Shown here: piece by piece, positions 1-12,429 of the stretch
How positions within the stretch are numbered: position 1 is the first letter of the stretch
How the letters are laid out: every line of letters starts with the position of its first letter
NCBI GenBank assembly: GCA_039881045.1
Contig: JAYWVB010000005.1
Location: 620,001-684,000, forward strand
From: Chaetomium olivaceum
Lineage: Eukaryota; Ascomycota; Sordariomycetes; Sordariales; Chaetomiaceae
Length of the DNA stretch: 64,000 bases
Direction of reading: 5' to 3'
The notes under the pieces: model-generated
Databases searched by the model: none
The model's input: the letters and a program-made list of their open reading frames with translations, nothing else
Told to the model about the DNA's origin: nothing
Made by a program: the position numbers and the translations under genes

Positions 1-3000
1 ACGGACTGGCCCGGCGGTAGTACCATGGAAAAGTGACCCTGCACAGTGGTCGAAGCTCTCGAAAGCACCACGTGATGCCCCTGGAACTCGTTCTCCTCGT
101 AATCAGGAACGTCGAAGTCGACGCCGGTGAAGCCGGTTTCCCGCAACACTCGGTCCCATATCTCTAGCGAAACGTTAGGGCTCATCTGCCGTTCCGGCTC
201 TTCGGCAAGCCACCAGCCGGGCAATGTGCCAAAGATCATCTGAATATCCAGGCGATCAGTTGTCGCCTCGACGAGCAGGAGGGTGCCGCCTGGTTTCAAC
301 AGCTTCCGGACATTTGTCAGGGTTTCGTGGAGGTTCTTCGTTGCGTGCAGACACATTGCCGCGACGATGAGGTTGTAAGAGGCCGGTGTAAAGGACTGGG
401 TCAACGGGTCGCCCTCAATATCGAGCTTCTTGAATTCCATCACAGACGACCACGGCGCAAACTTCTGGCTGGCTGCTTCAAAAAAGCCCGGCGAAATATC
501 CGTGAACGAGTAGCGGCCAACGACGGTCTCGGCCCCTCCGCCTCTCGCAGCAAACCCTCGGAGCACTGCTGCCGTGCCACCGCCAGTGCCACCGCCAATT
601 TCGAGCACATTCGCCCCTGGGTTTTTGACCGCATACAGCTCCGTAATGGCTGACAGGGCCTTGTATGTGCGGGTCTTGAGGGCATGGTGATCCACGTAAA
701 ACCGGTTTAGGAGGTTGTCTTCCATCATCAGCTCGAGGGGCAGAATCTCGCCGCGGACGATGCCCGCCAAGTTTTCGCCCATACGCACCAGCAACTGGCC
801 CCCAGCGTCACCCACATTCAGTTGATCCACCAGCGCTGCCTTTGTCCTCTTGTCAAGCTTGCCCCATGTCTGGGTTCCGCGGCAAAGCTTTCCGCGCTCG
901 CCCTGGTCAACGATCGCCTTCATCCAGCTGTAGAAGCGCTTGTGATGCGACGCCCAGGCGTCCTGGCACTGTCCTTCCAGCTCTGACACGGCGTCGTGAA
1001 CAAAAGTGTAGGACATACAGGCGAGCTTTCTCTCAGTCTCGATTTCGTTGCCATCCATAGGCATCATTAGGGGGCTCCTGAGGTTGGCGGGGACGTTGTG
1101 CAGGACGTCGAGTTCCCAGCAGCTCTTGGAGCAAGGAGTGGATTCCTCTGCTGCGTCGTCACTTCGCTTGGCCACGGCTTGGCCCAGAAAACCGTACATT
1201 TGCAGGAAGACGCTTCCCTCGTCCGCTGCGGCAGAAGTAACAGCAATGTCGGACGAGTAGCCGCGCTTGGATGCCTCGACAAGCTCTGAGAAGGCTCTTA
1301 GCCTGTCACCGCCTCTTCTCCCAAGGTTGCGGGGGACGGTAAGGGAGCGGATGGATCTCGGCAGGACCATGCTGTTCTTATTCATGTCTCCCGGCAAACT
1401 GCTGAACGAGGCTTGCAGGATGGAATCCAGGGTGGTCGGGTGCAGCACGTAGTTATGGTGGCTGCTCGCTGCTCCGGCAACGGCAAAGTTGGTGATTGCC
1501 CGGTTCCCGGCGGCTCTGCTGTCCACGAGATTCTGGAAATGGGGCCCGTGGTAAATGCCGGTCTCACGTAGACCCGCAAAGAGCGAATCAATGCTGACGG
1601 CCCTCACTGGGGAGCCTTGGAAGTAGGACTCCTCGCGAGGGGCCTGGAGCTCCCGAGCCATTTCGGCAACCCTAGCCTTTATGGCATCGCCAGTCTCGGC
1701 CAAGACGCATCCATGGCAGTGTTGCACCCACACGCCGTTGGAGCCTAGGGAACAGATCTCAAATTCATACCATCCTTCATGGTCAAACTCCCTCTCGCTG
1801 CAGCGGCGGAGCGCCAGCTGGAGCTCAGCACCAGAGGCCGACTCTGGAATAACCAGTGCGTTTTCGAAGTCAATGTCACGCATTCGGTATGTCTGGATCG
1901 TTTGCTCTGATGGGTCAGTAAGAAGGCGTGCTGCCTCGATGGCCATGGCGACGTATCCAGCTGCCGGGAAGACAACAGAACCGTCGATTCGGTGGTCGCT
2001 GAGCCAATCAATCTCGGAGAGTCGCAGGAAGTTCCGCCATGTGGGAGTGAGCCAGTTGGTCCCATTCAGGGGACTGCCCAGCAACTCATGGGGCGTAAAT
2101 CGCTTGTGCCTCTGCTCTTTGCTGATTCGCGGCTCGACCCAGTATCTCGTTGTATGGTTCCAGGGGTATGGTGGGAGGTCGCAAACGAAGTGGTGTTTCG
2201 CGTCCTCGAAGGGCGAGTTGACAGCCTTGAGATCAACAGGGTAGCCGAGCAGGAGAAGCTCACAAGCCACATCTTGCATCGTCGTAACAGCATCGGTTGA
2301 GCGCTTGAGGCAAGACGCGTAAGGCAACTGAGTGTTGCGCTCCTGAAGGATCTGCCGTATAGGGCCGGCCAGTGTGCTGTGTGCCCCGACTTCCACGATA
2401 ACGTCCACGTTCGGGGCGGCACTGGGGGCCTGGCCGTTTGCCGTACCGAAGCACATGTTGTCAAAAGCCTGGCTGAACAGCACAGGGTCCGTTAGGTTGC
2501 TGGCCCAGTGTTCAGGGCCAAGCCAAGCCGGCGATGCGACGACCTCCCCCGTCACTGGCGATACAAACACAGCGGCACCTTCTGCCCATGTCTCGGTGCT
2601 GGAAGAGCAGAGTATGGGGCGCAGCCTGTCGATGTACTCCTGTGCAATTGGCCGCATGTGATGGGAGTGGTAGGCCATCGGCACCTTAAGCTTTCTCGCA
2701 AATATGCCGTCCCTCTCTAGCCGGGACGCGATCTCGTTGATAGCACCCAGGTCTCCTGAGATGGTAACGCTGCTGGGGCTGTTGACGCATGCCACCACAG
2801 CCCGGCCGGCGGTCGTATTGGCGATGTACTTCTCGGCAACCTCCCGACCAACTCCAGCAGCAAGCATGCCGCCGGCGACAGTTTGGAGATTCTGGTACTT
2901 CGAGGCCAGTTCGCCGCGGAAGAATGCCACACCCAAAGCCTCTTTAAACGACAGGGCTTTTGCAGCGTAGGCAGCAGCAATCTCGCCGCTGGAGTGACTG

Positions 3001-5472
3001 GTCACGGCGGAGGGAGTGATACCCCAGGAGTCGAGCAAGTCCACCAAGCAGAGCTGAACAGCAACGGTGATGGGCTGGCTGAGGCCGACCTCGGCAACGC
3101 GGGTGGACTTCTCATCTCGGAAAAGTTCATCTGCAGGGGGTGTCTGTATTAGCAAAGAGGCTCAACTTCCAAAGTGGGGGTTACTTCATTGCCTCGGAAA
3201 GGCGATGTGTTGTTAGGTACCTACCAACCAATGACCAGGAAGCGCCATAATCCTTCAGAATGACGCCGGCCTTGCGGATAGCGCGGTCGTATACGGGGTA
3301 GGCTGTGATGAGTTCTCGCCCCATCGCGTGCCACTGAGCACCTTGGCCGTTGAAGACAAACCCAACCAGAGGCCGCCGCTTGGACGTGTTTAGGGGCTTG
3401 AGTGCCGGCTCCTGGAGGCGCTGCGCCAGCTGATCGATCGACGTCGCTCGCACCGTGGCCACCCAGGGGTGCACAGTCCGTCGCTGCGCAAGCGTGTAGG
3501 CAAGGTCACCGAGCGGTGGCCTTTTCTCGACGATATGGGTTGCGAGGCGGTCCATCATGGCCTTGCAGGCGACCGAGTCTTTGGCGCTGAGCATGAAGAC
3601 ATATGAACGGCCCGCGTCCGCATCATGATCGCCTGTCCTAGTGGTGCTGTTCTCCCAGGTTAAGGACCCTCCTTCCCCTGCTGGGGCCGCGTCTAGAATA
3701 GCGTGGGCGTTGGTTCCGCCGTAGCCAAAGTTGTTGATGGAGGCGCGGAGGAGCTTGTTCTCGGGCCACGATGTCAGAGCCGTAGGGACCCGTAAACGCC
3801 AGTCATCCAGATGAATGTTTGGATTTGTGGTTTCGTAGTTGAGGTTGGGCGGAATCATCTTGTGCTTCAATGCAAACGCCGTTTTGATCACGGCAGCGAG
3901 GCCACTGACGGGCTCGGTGTGGCCGAGGTTTGTTTTCACAGAACCCACAATGACGGGGTCATGCGCATCTCGACTGCTCCCAAACGTTCTTGCCAGAGCA
4001 TCTGCTTCGATCGGGTCTCCCGCTGGAGTGCCGGTCATGTGAGCCTCAACATAGCCGGTGTCTGCAAGGTCCAGTCCGGCACGTTTATAACACTCTCTGA
4101 TCAGCTTCGCCTGTGCATCGGCCGAGGGAGATGTGATAGTCGCCGTCTTCCCATCTTGGTTGAGGCCGGTATCCTTGATGACCGCATAGACGCGATCCCC
4201 GTCATGCAATGCAGCGTCAAGCGGCTTCAGAATGAGTGCAGCAACTCCCTCGCCACGGCCGTAACCGTTTGCTCGGTTGTCCCAAGCGTAGCATCTGCCC
4301 TCGGCACTGACAGCACTACGATCACGGTTATGTTAGTTCCGTTGAGGCGAAGGGCAAATGGCAGCGGGATGAACAAAGGAGAAGAATAAGTTGGAAGTAA
4401 AGGAAGCATGACGGTTCCTCACCCAAGTGTTGACGTGCAGATAAAGGCATCTTGATTTAACAGTGTACTGGCCGCTCCAACAATGGACAGGTTGCTTTCG
4501 CCAGAGCGGATGCTCTGGCACCCCTGGTGCATGGCCACGAGGCCAGACGAGCAGCCGGTGTCGATGGACATGCTGGGCCCTTGAAGATCATAGAAATGGG
4601 AGATGCGGTTGGCCACCATTGCCGTCCCGGTGCCGGCAAGGAACGCCTGTGGGAGGACCTCGGCGTCCTTTGTCTGTATCTCATGGTAGTCCTTGTTGAA
4701 AGTACCGGCGTAGACCGAAGTGTTGGAGCCAGCAAGCTTCTCCAGGGGAATACCGGCTACAAGCGACACGCGGACCGGTTAATTCTCACAATCAAATACT
4801 GTTTTCCAGTACAAAGACACAATATCGCAGGGAAACCCACCATCCTCGGTAGCTTCATAAACAGATTCCAGCAAAAGTCTTGCCTGCGGGTCGAGTGTCT
4901 GAGACAGAGTAGAAGGAGCCAGTTGTCAGCGTGCACTGTTCCTAATGCAGGTAGCCGATCCACTCAAATCACTTACATTGGCGACATCGGCTGCTAGATT
5001 GAAGAACGCTGCGTCGAACAGCGCGATATCCTCGTCCAAGAAATATCCACCAATGACATGGCTCTAGAATGGCCACAGGACAGTGTCAGCAACACGCGCG
5101 AACAAGGGGTTGGGACTTCTGAAGCCCCCCGATACAGCTAAAGTTGAATGTATCTCGACTTACCCTTCCCACTTTCTCGTTGTTGGGGTGGTACAACGAC
5201 TCAACATCGAAGCGAGACTCAGGGATACGGGACCAGCCATCCTTGCCAGCAGCACAGAGGTCCCATAGTTGAGTCGGGTTGGTGACATTACCGCTGAACC
5301 GGCAGGCCATACCGACAATGGCAATCGGAATCGGCGTGCATGGCTTGGGAGCTTGCTGCTCTTTGGCGCACATGTCGTTGGCCTGGTGGCACGACCTCCC
5401 GTTGCCGTGACCGGTGGCTTTCCCGACTCCACTACCTGTGATCTTGCCGTTTGTAGCTGCGCTGTGAGCCAT
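1..5472 (-). CDS. Highly reducing type I polyketide synthase, C-terminus beyond the window
   Basis: Iterative PKS that builds a methylated polyketide. Model on the minus strand: exons 5472-5164, 5063-4977, 4898-4841, 4756-4423, 4306-3225 and 3130 to the left edge; five GT-AG introns of 78-116 bp keep phase, giving about 1666 visible residues. The start is the ATG at 5472 (G at -3 and +4). Order: KS from about residue 48 (IAIVGMACRF), Cys in DTGCSSG near 220, His in EAHMTGT and in KTNLGHTE, so the KS triad is intact; AT from about 580 (FNGQGAQ; active site SHSSGE, where GHSSGE is usual); DH (HRIDGSVVFP and a downstream TLDSILQ Asp); C-methyltransferase with LEIGGGTGGG. The sequence leaves the window just after the MT domain, where ER, KR and ACP would be expected; these are not seen. 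It faces a LovG-like hydrolase across a shared promoter. The product cannot be deduced. Family and domain order are secure; exact exon ends are inferred. Confidence 0.95.
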
Positions 5473-6611
5473 GACACTAATCTCACGAAGAAATTTAGGG
5501 GTCGTGGTGGGCGGCGTCACAAATGGCACTCTTGTCGAAGCGAAGATAGGGTCTGTAAGAAGGAGCTTGTCCGGTTAACTACCTAGTACGGTAGGTGCTG
5601 CACTTGAACGGGATATATATATAGCGACAAATGTCCTCGGGTGGAAATCTTGGACGGGTGCGGACGGCTTCGTTTTCGCGGTTAGCACACCTTAATTTTG
5701 CGGTTAGATCCGCCGATCAGGACTCTTCCCTCTCATCTTCCCGTCGGGGAATTGCATGCATCAACAAGTTGACGTCTCGTGGCATCAGCGGCTGTCTAGT
5801 GCCCGCAGTACACTAAGCGCTAATGCCGGTGTCAAACCCCGTCCATGAGCTCCAGCCTCCGCTGGTTGGATTACGAGAAATACCGATGGCAAACATGGAA
5901 TATGCCACCTGGCGCCCGAAAAATGGAGACGTGCTCAGCTCCCACAACTTGTGTCCTCTCTTGGATCTTGGCATCGCCGAGATATGTAGTCGTGCTCATC
6001 CTCGTCAGCAATGAAATGCCTTATGTCTGGGGCGACGATACATCTCACAGGAGACCCACGAGTCTAGGCCCTGTTAGCGACTCTCACACGTTAGACGGTG
6101 CGTCTAACGTGAGAAAGCTCTTCCGCTCACGCTGGTCGTTAACTTTGAAATCGCAACAACCGTCAGCGAAACGTCTGCCTGCGCCGCAGAGACAGGGGCT
6201 GACAATGTTCAAAACAATTCAGTCAAACGGGAAAGCTTGGCGGCCAGCGCTCCCAGGACCCACCCACACCCCCTTGAATTCTCTCCTCGCTGACGCCGAG
6301 CCCAACCCCTTGGCTGGGTCGAACTCATAAGGCGAGAGACAAGCGAAGGGTTGAGTGAAACATCAAGCAAACTTCTGAAGCCACAGCAGTGGCATTCTGC
6401 CTGTGAGGTCGATCACCAGTTCCAAAATCCGTGAATGCCATTGGGTAATCCACCTTGGACCAAACTACGGATGTAGGTCGTCATTCCTTTCTCTCTGGAA
6501 GTCTGGAGAAGAGTAAACATTCTTAGCGTACACCCTGCTAACAGGAGGAGTCACCCGTCATTGGTACTCACAGACAGCTCTACTGAGCCGTCTGCTCTGT
6601 ACAGCTGAGCA
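5473..6611. promoter_or_regulatory. Shared divergent promoter of PKS and hydrolase
   Basis: This 1.1 kb gap separates two divergent start codons. A TATATATAT tract near 5613-5624 lies about 145 bp upstream of the PKS ATG. A strong palindrome sits at 6083-6113. The small ORFs here show no recognisable protein and are not called. Co-regulation of the two genes is inferred from the layout. Confidence 0.6.
6083..6113. repeat. Near-perfect palindrome in PKS/hydrolase promoter
   Basis: The core is ACGTTAGAC, a 5-base spacer (GGTGC), then GTCTAACGT, a perfect 9-bp inverted repeat at 6088-6110. CTCAC before and GAG after extend the symmetry. It lies between the two divergent starts, so a binding site for a dimeric cluster regulator is plausible. 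No factor can be named from sequence. Confidence 0.6.
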
Positions 6612-7617
6612 ATGTATAAGATAGTCGCTTTACACGGGCTTGGCTCCTCCGCCGCCATGTTCCGGGAGCAGCTACAGCCTTTCATCCGCGACCTTGGGCC
6701 AAGTTACGAATTCACGTTTATGGCGGCCCCTATACCCTGTGAAAGAGGGCCTGGTACGTAAGGACCTTTGCCCGCCAAATAAGCCTGCCGTGGGAGGCTC
6801 AGTCTTCCCTTCAGAACATGGCCGTGATACTATCATATTGTGGTACTGACAGTCATGAATAGGCGTGCCGACTTGGGCGTCAGGCCCCTTCTCTTCGTAT
6901 GTGACAGGTTTCACCACGTCGGAAAGTCGCGAGGCGTATGATCGCCTAGACGGCTTCATCCGTAATCATGGGCCCTTCGACGGCGTGGTCGGTTTCAGTA
7001 TGGGCGCGTCGCTGGCAATGGGCTACATGCTCCATCACAGGCGCAAAAGCCCCGACGCGGGCCCGCCGTTTTCCTTTGCTGTTCTCTTCTCCCCGAGTTT
7101 TATCTGCTCCGCTGACAGCAACTGCTACGCGGATTTGATCGGTCGGTTGCTGGATGACGAGCACAGTGCCTTCCGCTTGGCATTCCCCAGCGCAAACGCC
7201 GTGTCCCTGCTCAAACAAGAGGATGAGCGCACCTTCGTCGGGTATTTAACGGCAGCCATGTCGCTGCAGGCAAGCCTGGACGGTATCCTGCCCAACGCAC
7301 GCTTTGATTTCTTCACCGGCGGCGAGCATGACGGCGAGAGGTCCGGAACGCAAAACACACCGCGTCTGCTGCACCCGGCGCTGGTTCCAGAGCGTGTGGC
7401 CATCCCGACTCTCCACATCACTGGCAGGAACGAGGTGCCGGCAATGGCCGAGCAGAGTGGTGTCGCCCGAAATCTTTGCCTCGCGTCGTTGACGCGGACA
7501 TACACTCATGACGGCGGCCACGACGTGCCTTTCAAGAGGTCGGACGTTACAACTATCGTTTCCTCTATCAGGGCGGCGGCTGAAGAGGGGCGTCGGCTGC
7601 GAGAGCTGTATGATTGA
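6612..7617 (+). CDS. LovG/FSH1-type serine hydrolase (probable polyketide-releasing thioesterase)
   Basis: Alpha/beta hydrolase of the FSH1 family (298 aa). Exons 6612-6753 and 6863-7617; the 109-bp intron (GTACGT to TAG) restores the N-terminus, starting MYKIVALHGLGSS, the oxyanion-side HG motif of the family. The nucleophile elbow is GFSMGAS and the catalytic His is in GGHDVPFKR. The acid position, usually Asp in this family (G-x-x-D), reads GRNE, so Glu may replace it. Known LovG-type proteins release products from highly reducing PKSs; that role is inferred here from family plus the head-to-head PKS neighbour. It could instead act on another ester substrate. Confidence 0.85.
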
Positions 7618-9184
7618 TGTTGGGCCGAGGCTCATCGTCGCATCTCAGAAAAATGGGGTAACAGTCTAGTTGGATGTCCGGAGGCATACAGTTCCGAGCC
7701 GGAGAACGAACGCAGCCTGGAACGCGGTGGCACAGGGTTTGAAGACGTGGCACAGGCATGCCTGTGACAAGACGGCTATTTTCTCTGACATTGAATTTTT
7801 GCGTTGAAGAGGATTAGCATCTCGAGAGCCCTTAAGTTCAACCCTAGAGAAATATAACCGGGGCTGATGCTCGTCATTTCGCAGTTCCTCCTGGTCCTCG
7901 GCATCTTCACCAACGTCGATGATCGATCAGTTCACGTATGTCCATACATAGGTACTTTACCTATCGTGACTATCCTTTACGGTTTACCCCGCACGCCCAG
8001 TGGCAACTCAGCCTCTGCGCCTGAGCGCGAGATCAGGGCTGCAAACGCGGTTGGTTGGCCTAAGAACGGAATTGTAACGCGTTGGTGGAACCCGTGGTCG
8101 CAAAGGGATGTTGAGGTAAACATGTGCTGGCACGTGGCTGGGTCGGTTCGGTTGCTGTGTTTTGCCGGGCCCGATCCCTGTCTCCGGACCATCACCTCCG
8201 GAAGACAGTAACGACCACAAACAGCGCCGACGACGGGGGCCGGAGGCGTCGCCCATTCTCCTTAGTTCATACTCATTGAGTCCTCCCCCAGGTATAGGAT
8301 TCTCATCGCCCATTTCTCACCAATCTTCCTATTCCTGACGCGCCCCTTCAATTGGCTCTGGCATGACGGTACAATAAGTGATTGCGCTTTTCTAAGGCGA
8401 GGTGGACCGTGGACGAGAAAAATACCCATGCGCTTCTCCAGGATTACTTGAATACCTTAATGTTAAGGAGGAGGGTAATGAGCAGCTCTTCGTTTCTACG
8501 GGCAAGGAAGCGGAGCGCGATAGAATACTATGGATTGCCTGGGCCGAGTATAATTATTTTCATTCCCCCTTTCCCAGGCTTCCCCGATATAATCTAATAG
8601 CAGGTTGTACCGTGCGACCGTCATATAAAGTCCGCTAGTTATGATCTTATTTCTTTGTTATTTCCTTCAGTCTGACTTTTCATCCGTTCTGATTAGACTA
8701 CCTGCTCCATATAACGTTATGTTCTCTATAACGTCATGTCTTCAACTCGGTTCCATTTTCTATTCCTGTTGACTTTATCGGGCCTTTGTCGCCCACGCTG
8801 ATCAAGAAACACAAGCTGAATTGCATGTTTTTTGCCCCGACATGTGTCACAATCTTTTGTTCGTTGCAGTGTAAGACAATACACTGTCCAGAATAATTGG
8901 CCACGTACAGACTGCGGGCCAGCAGTAATCGCGCGGCCTAGCGCTGGTGTAGCTGCACGGCAGAACGTCATCGTGAAAAGCGCCCACTTGACGTCATGGC
9001 GGACAACCTGAATTGAGACCACCTTGTGCATTTCACTCCTGAAATCTGTGGCAGCAAAATTCTTTCCTAATATTAAACCCGAGCCTCTAAGAAGAAGGCG
9101 CTTCTAATTTTCACCAGGGCCAGAATTAGACATACATCAACAACTCAGTTCACGAGCTGCTGGCTCACCTCAAACCGTTGCACC
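7618..9184. other. Intergenic, no gene seen
   Basis: About 1.57 kb between the hydrolase stop and the DUF3292 start. The ORFs are short, overlap on both strands and resemble no family. From about 8340 to 9100 the composition is more AT-rich than neighbouring coding DNA. No transposon motif was recognised. The last 100 bases presumably hold the promoter of the next gene. Confidence 0.5.
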
Positions 9185-11509
9185 ATGGCCACATCCGAAG
9201 GAGTCGTCATGAAAGACCTGGGCGTCGACCCAAAGACAGACACTGACGGCGGTGTCCTGGCAGACAGTATCACAGAAAAGCCCACCGACTCGCACACACT
9301 GGCAGTTGAAGCGCCAGTCGTCGAGAGTGGCAACCCGGTTGACCATGGCTGGAACAAGAACCACTCACAGGATGTCGCCCGACTGGTAGAGGGACTCAGC
9401 AATGAGGACTTCTGGGTTCTCACAAGACGCTTTAATAAAGTATGAAGTTTTATTTCTTCCACGTTATATACGTGTTTGTGCCTATGCTGACCACGTAGGC
9501 AGCAAGTGTTTTACATCAAGGAAACCAGCAAGATTCCGACCAGCGGTTTGGACTTGAACTTGGCCGACCAAGCCGAGTTCGCACCTAACAAGTAAGTATC
9601 AAGTAGCCGAGACCTCTGGAACACAGCCCTGCTTACAATTATTCCGTTAGGTTCCGATCTCAGATGGAGAGGCTTTACATGGGCCCGGTAAGGCTGTTAA
9701 CATCTGCTGTGATCTACACCTGAGATAATCGCTGACCGAGTTCAGCTCCTTGGTGTACTGGCCGGTGTGAAGCACATCTCGAGACTACGTTCCTGGCGTG
9801 AACCCCGGAGGACGGGGGCATTCTGTGCGGTGAGCACGCCGTGATGATCCCATATCCCTGGCTTGCTGTTGCTAAACCTACCTACCCAGGTGTACTGTGT
9901 GGTATGGTATTTCAACATGCTCCTCGCAGGTTTCACCGCCACCGCAATGGTACTATGCGTTTCGCCCAGAGCACGTACAATACTGTTCCCCCCTGCGCCG
10001 ATGGCGCTCACAGACATGGCGACCGGGGGTTTGACAAAGCCTCACGCGGGCGTCCTCGGCGCAACGGACGCTGTGACGGGCGCACCGGAGAATGTCAAGG
10101 GGGAAGCCGTTGAGAACGAAGCCAGTAACTTTGTGACCGGTGTCGTTGGGATTGCCGTGAACACGCTCACCGCACAAGACCCCAAGGACGAACCGGAGAA
10201 TCAAAAGGGGGACAACCACCCTACCGATAACATGCCGCAGCCCAACGAGGCGACGACACTGTTTGCTGTCGCCAAGGATAAAGCTGCCGGCGTAACCAAA
10301 CCGTCACATGACAAGACGAAGTAAGTCAAGACCCGGTCCAGCCGGTCCCTCTTCTAATCGCGAAGTAGGTACCCCATGGAGACCATCATGTGGTCCAAGA
10401 TGCTGCCCTTGCTGCGGCTTCTGCACTTTGTCTCGGACAACTGGGAGCGAGTCGCAAAGTAGGCTCCTCACTACCATCTACCCAGAACAAGAAGAGTCCA
10501 CTGACAAAAGGTACCCGTACGCAGTGCATTGGACCCCACGCCCCCCTTTCCCAGGCAAAAGCACAGAGTCCGCCTAGCAGGTCTTCTCTCTCCCATGCTT
10601 ATGATGTTCGTATGCTTTTCGGCAGCTACGATGGTTAAAACCACCACTTTCATATTCGGAGCCGTCTTCTTCGGCGATCCGATGATCCGGTTGATAACTC
10701 AATGGCTCGACCGCTGGCACCCGGGATGGACCCAGCTACTGCATCCCGAGACCCATATTCTACACGGCGTCCCGAACGATGCCCAGCTCGCCATCACGCT
10801 CCTTCGCCTGGGCGAAGCCCACGGGACTCCCTTCCCACCAGCACCCAGCACCGAGCAAGGGCCCCCCGAAGAACCCCTGCCGCTGACGGCAGCGGACATG
10901 TCCGCCACCGGCGGGGACGCGCCGCTCGGAGCCACGCAGGACGAGATCGACGAGGCTACAGCCGCCGACGCGAACACGCTCGACCAGGCCGGCGGGCCCG
11001 ACTCCGAGATCAAAGACGTGGGTGGGCCCAAGACGAGCCGGCTTCTGGCGTTTGTCAAGGGCAGCGCCAAGGTGGGCGTCAAGGCGGCCCTGCAGGTCGA
11101 CAGGCTCCGCGCCAAAGCCGGACGCGACAGCGCCAAGAACCGGCTGGGGTCTGTCCCGCCGCCCGAGAGGGAAGCGGGCGACCAGAAGGAAGGCCCGACA
11201 GAGTTCAGCGCTCGCTGGGAAGGCAAGCCGGGGCAGGTTCGTATTAGCTCGGGGCCTGGTGGGGTTGTTTCGTTCAATGATGACTGGCGTATCCGTGCGG
11301 GGAATATTACGGAGCTGAAGAAGCATAGCGGGATGGGCGCGCCGAAGCTCAAGCTTGCGGTTGGCTGGGCCATGGACCGCGATGTCGCCGACGGTGTTGA
11401 GATCAAAGATCGCAACGGAAACTCCTATGTTCTATCGGCTGTGCCGTTGAGAGACCAACTCTTCAATAGGCTTTGTGCCATGGGTGGGCAGAAATGGGAG
11501 GTGTGGTAA
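9185..11509 (+). CDS. DUF3292 fungal membrane protein
   Basis: A 646-residue protein of unknown function. Seven exons: 9185-9439, 9503-9591, 9651-9687, 9746-9829, 9890-10320, 10369-10458 and 10555-11509; all six introns are GT-AG and the sum is in frame. The start ATG has a CACC context. Features typical of the DUF3292 family include LSNEDFWVLTRRFNK, LDLNLADQAEF, HISRLRSWREPRRTGAF and LFPPAPM. Two hydrophobic stretches (after TGAFCAVYC, and around PMLMMFVCFSAA) probably cross a membrane. The middle and C-terminal parts are polar, Ala/Asp-rich and likely disordered before a conserved C-terminal block. The family assignment is from recognised motifs; the role is unknown. Confidence 0.85.
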
Positions 11510-12343
11510 ATGTATGTACCGGTAGGGGTTGAGCCGTGAAGAAGCATAAGAAGGGTCGATGAACGTTGGCTTTCCGTACACATATATGCGCTTTACACTT
11601 ATTCAAAATATTCTAAGCCAACTATGACTTCGTTTGCATCATTCAATTATGGAGTTCAATCATAGTGGTGTATCTACTAGTATAGAACTTCCTGGGACAT
11701 AAGACAAGCATCCAGTATTCATTTTGTAACAGGCTGAGCCCTACTGCGTCCTCGGCAACCCTCGGCTAACCCCTCAGCCCTCAATCAACTCCTGACTGAC
11801 CTGTTACCCTTTGACGACGCCAGTAAGCACCTACCGGGACAGGCAAAAACCCCTCCGCTTATCGGACCGTTTTGCTCCTTTTCTCTTCTTTTCACTGAGC
11901 TTAGTTGTACCCGTTGAATCGTCAGGTAGTTGCAATACACTCCCTACACCGTTGCAGGTATCAGTCAAAAAATCCCAAGAAAGAGGGAGTATAAGATCGC
12001 CGTAATCCATCGTAAAGCCGTCCCTCCGTAAGAAACCAGATGCACAGTATTCTTTTCCGCCATGGGGTTCACCGTGCACGGTCAAGGACTCCGTTGCAGT
12101 GTTGCGCAGACTGGAAGAGTTGAGAGAGACACAGATTAGATTGCATGTGCACCATCATTTACCATACGCAGGCCTCGACTGCGTGCCCGGTCCAAGGGAT
12201 GCCATGCGGGTCCAAGGAATGTCATGTGCCAACATGTTATCTTCAACAACTCCAATAGAGTGGACACGCTTTATGGTATCATTTCTCCTACTCAAAGAAT
12301 TCAGGTTTAAGTGTAAATATGCAAAAAATGAACAGAATGTGGT
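11510..12343. other. Intergenic between DUF3292 gene and tRNA
   Basis: 834 bp without a supported gene. It should contain the 3' end of the DUF3292 transcript. A direct duplication of a ten-base motif (TCCAAGGGATG and TCCAAGGAATG, about 12191-12218) is seen. Nothing else is recognised. Confidence 0.5.
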
Positions 12344-12429
12344 TGCGCGATCCGAGATTCGAACTCGGGTCACTCGCTAGTCCAAGAGAAGATGGGAAGC
12401 GAGAATTCTAACCACTGAACTAATCGCGC
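12344..12429 (-). tRNA. tRNA-Gly (CCC) with a 14-nt intron
   Basis: On the minus strand a full cloverleaf is readable. The acceptor stem GCGCGAT pairs perfectly with ATCGCGC, with discriminator A. The D arm is GTTC-AGTGGTTA-GAAT. The anticodon stem is CTCGC/GCGAG with loop TTCCCA...A. The T arm is CCGAG-TTCGAAT-CTCGG. Between position 37 and 38 lie 14 extra bases (TCTTCTCTTGGACT), the standard intron place. The CCC anticodon decodes GGG. CCA is not encoded, as expected for a nuclear tRNA. Confidence 0.93.

Noticed and set aside
5845..6330. 161-codon plus-strand ORF in the PKS promoter
   Set aside because: Spans the palindrome, has no domain, and its composition is not protein-like.
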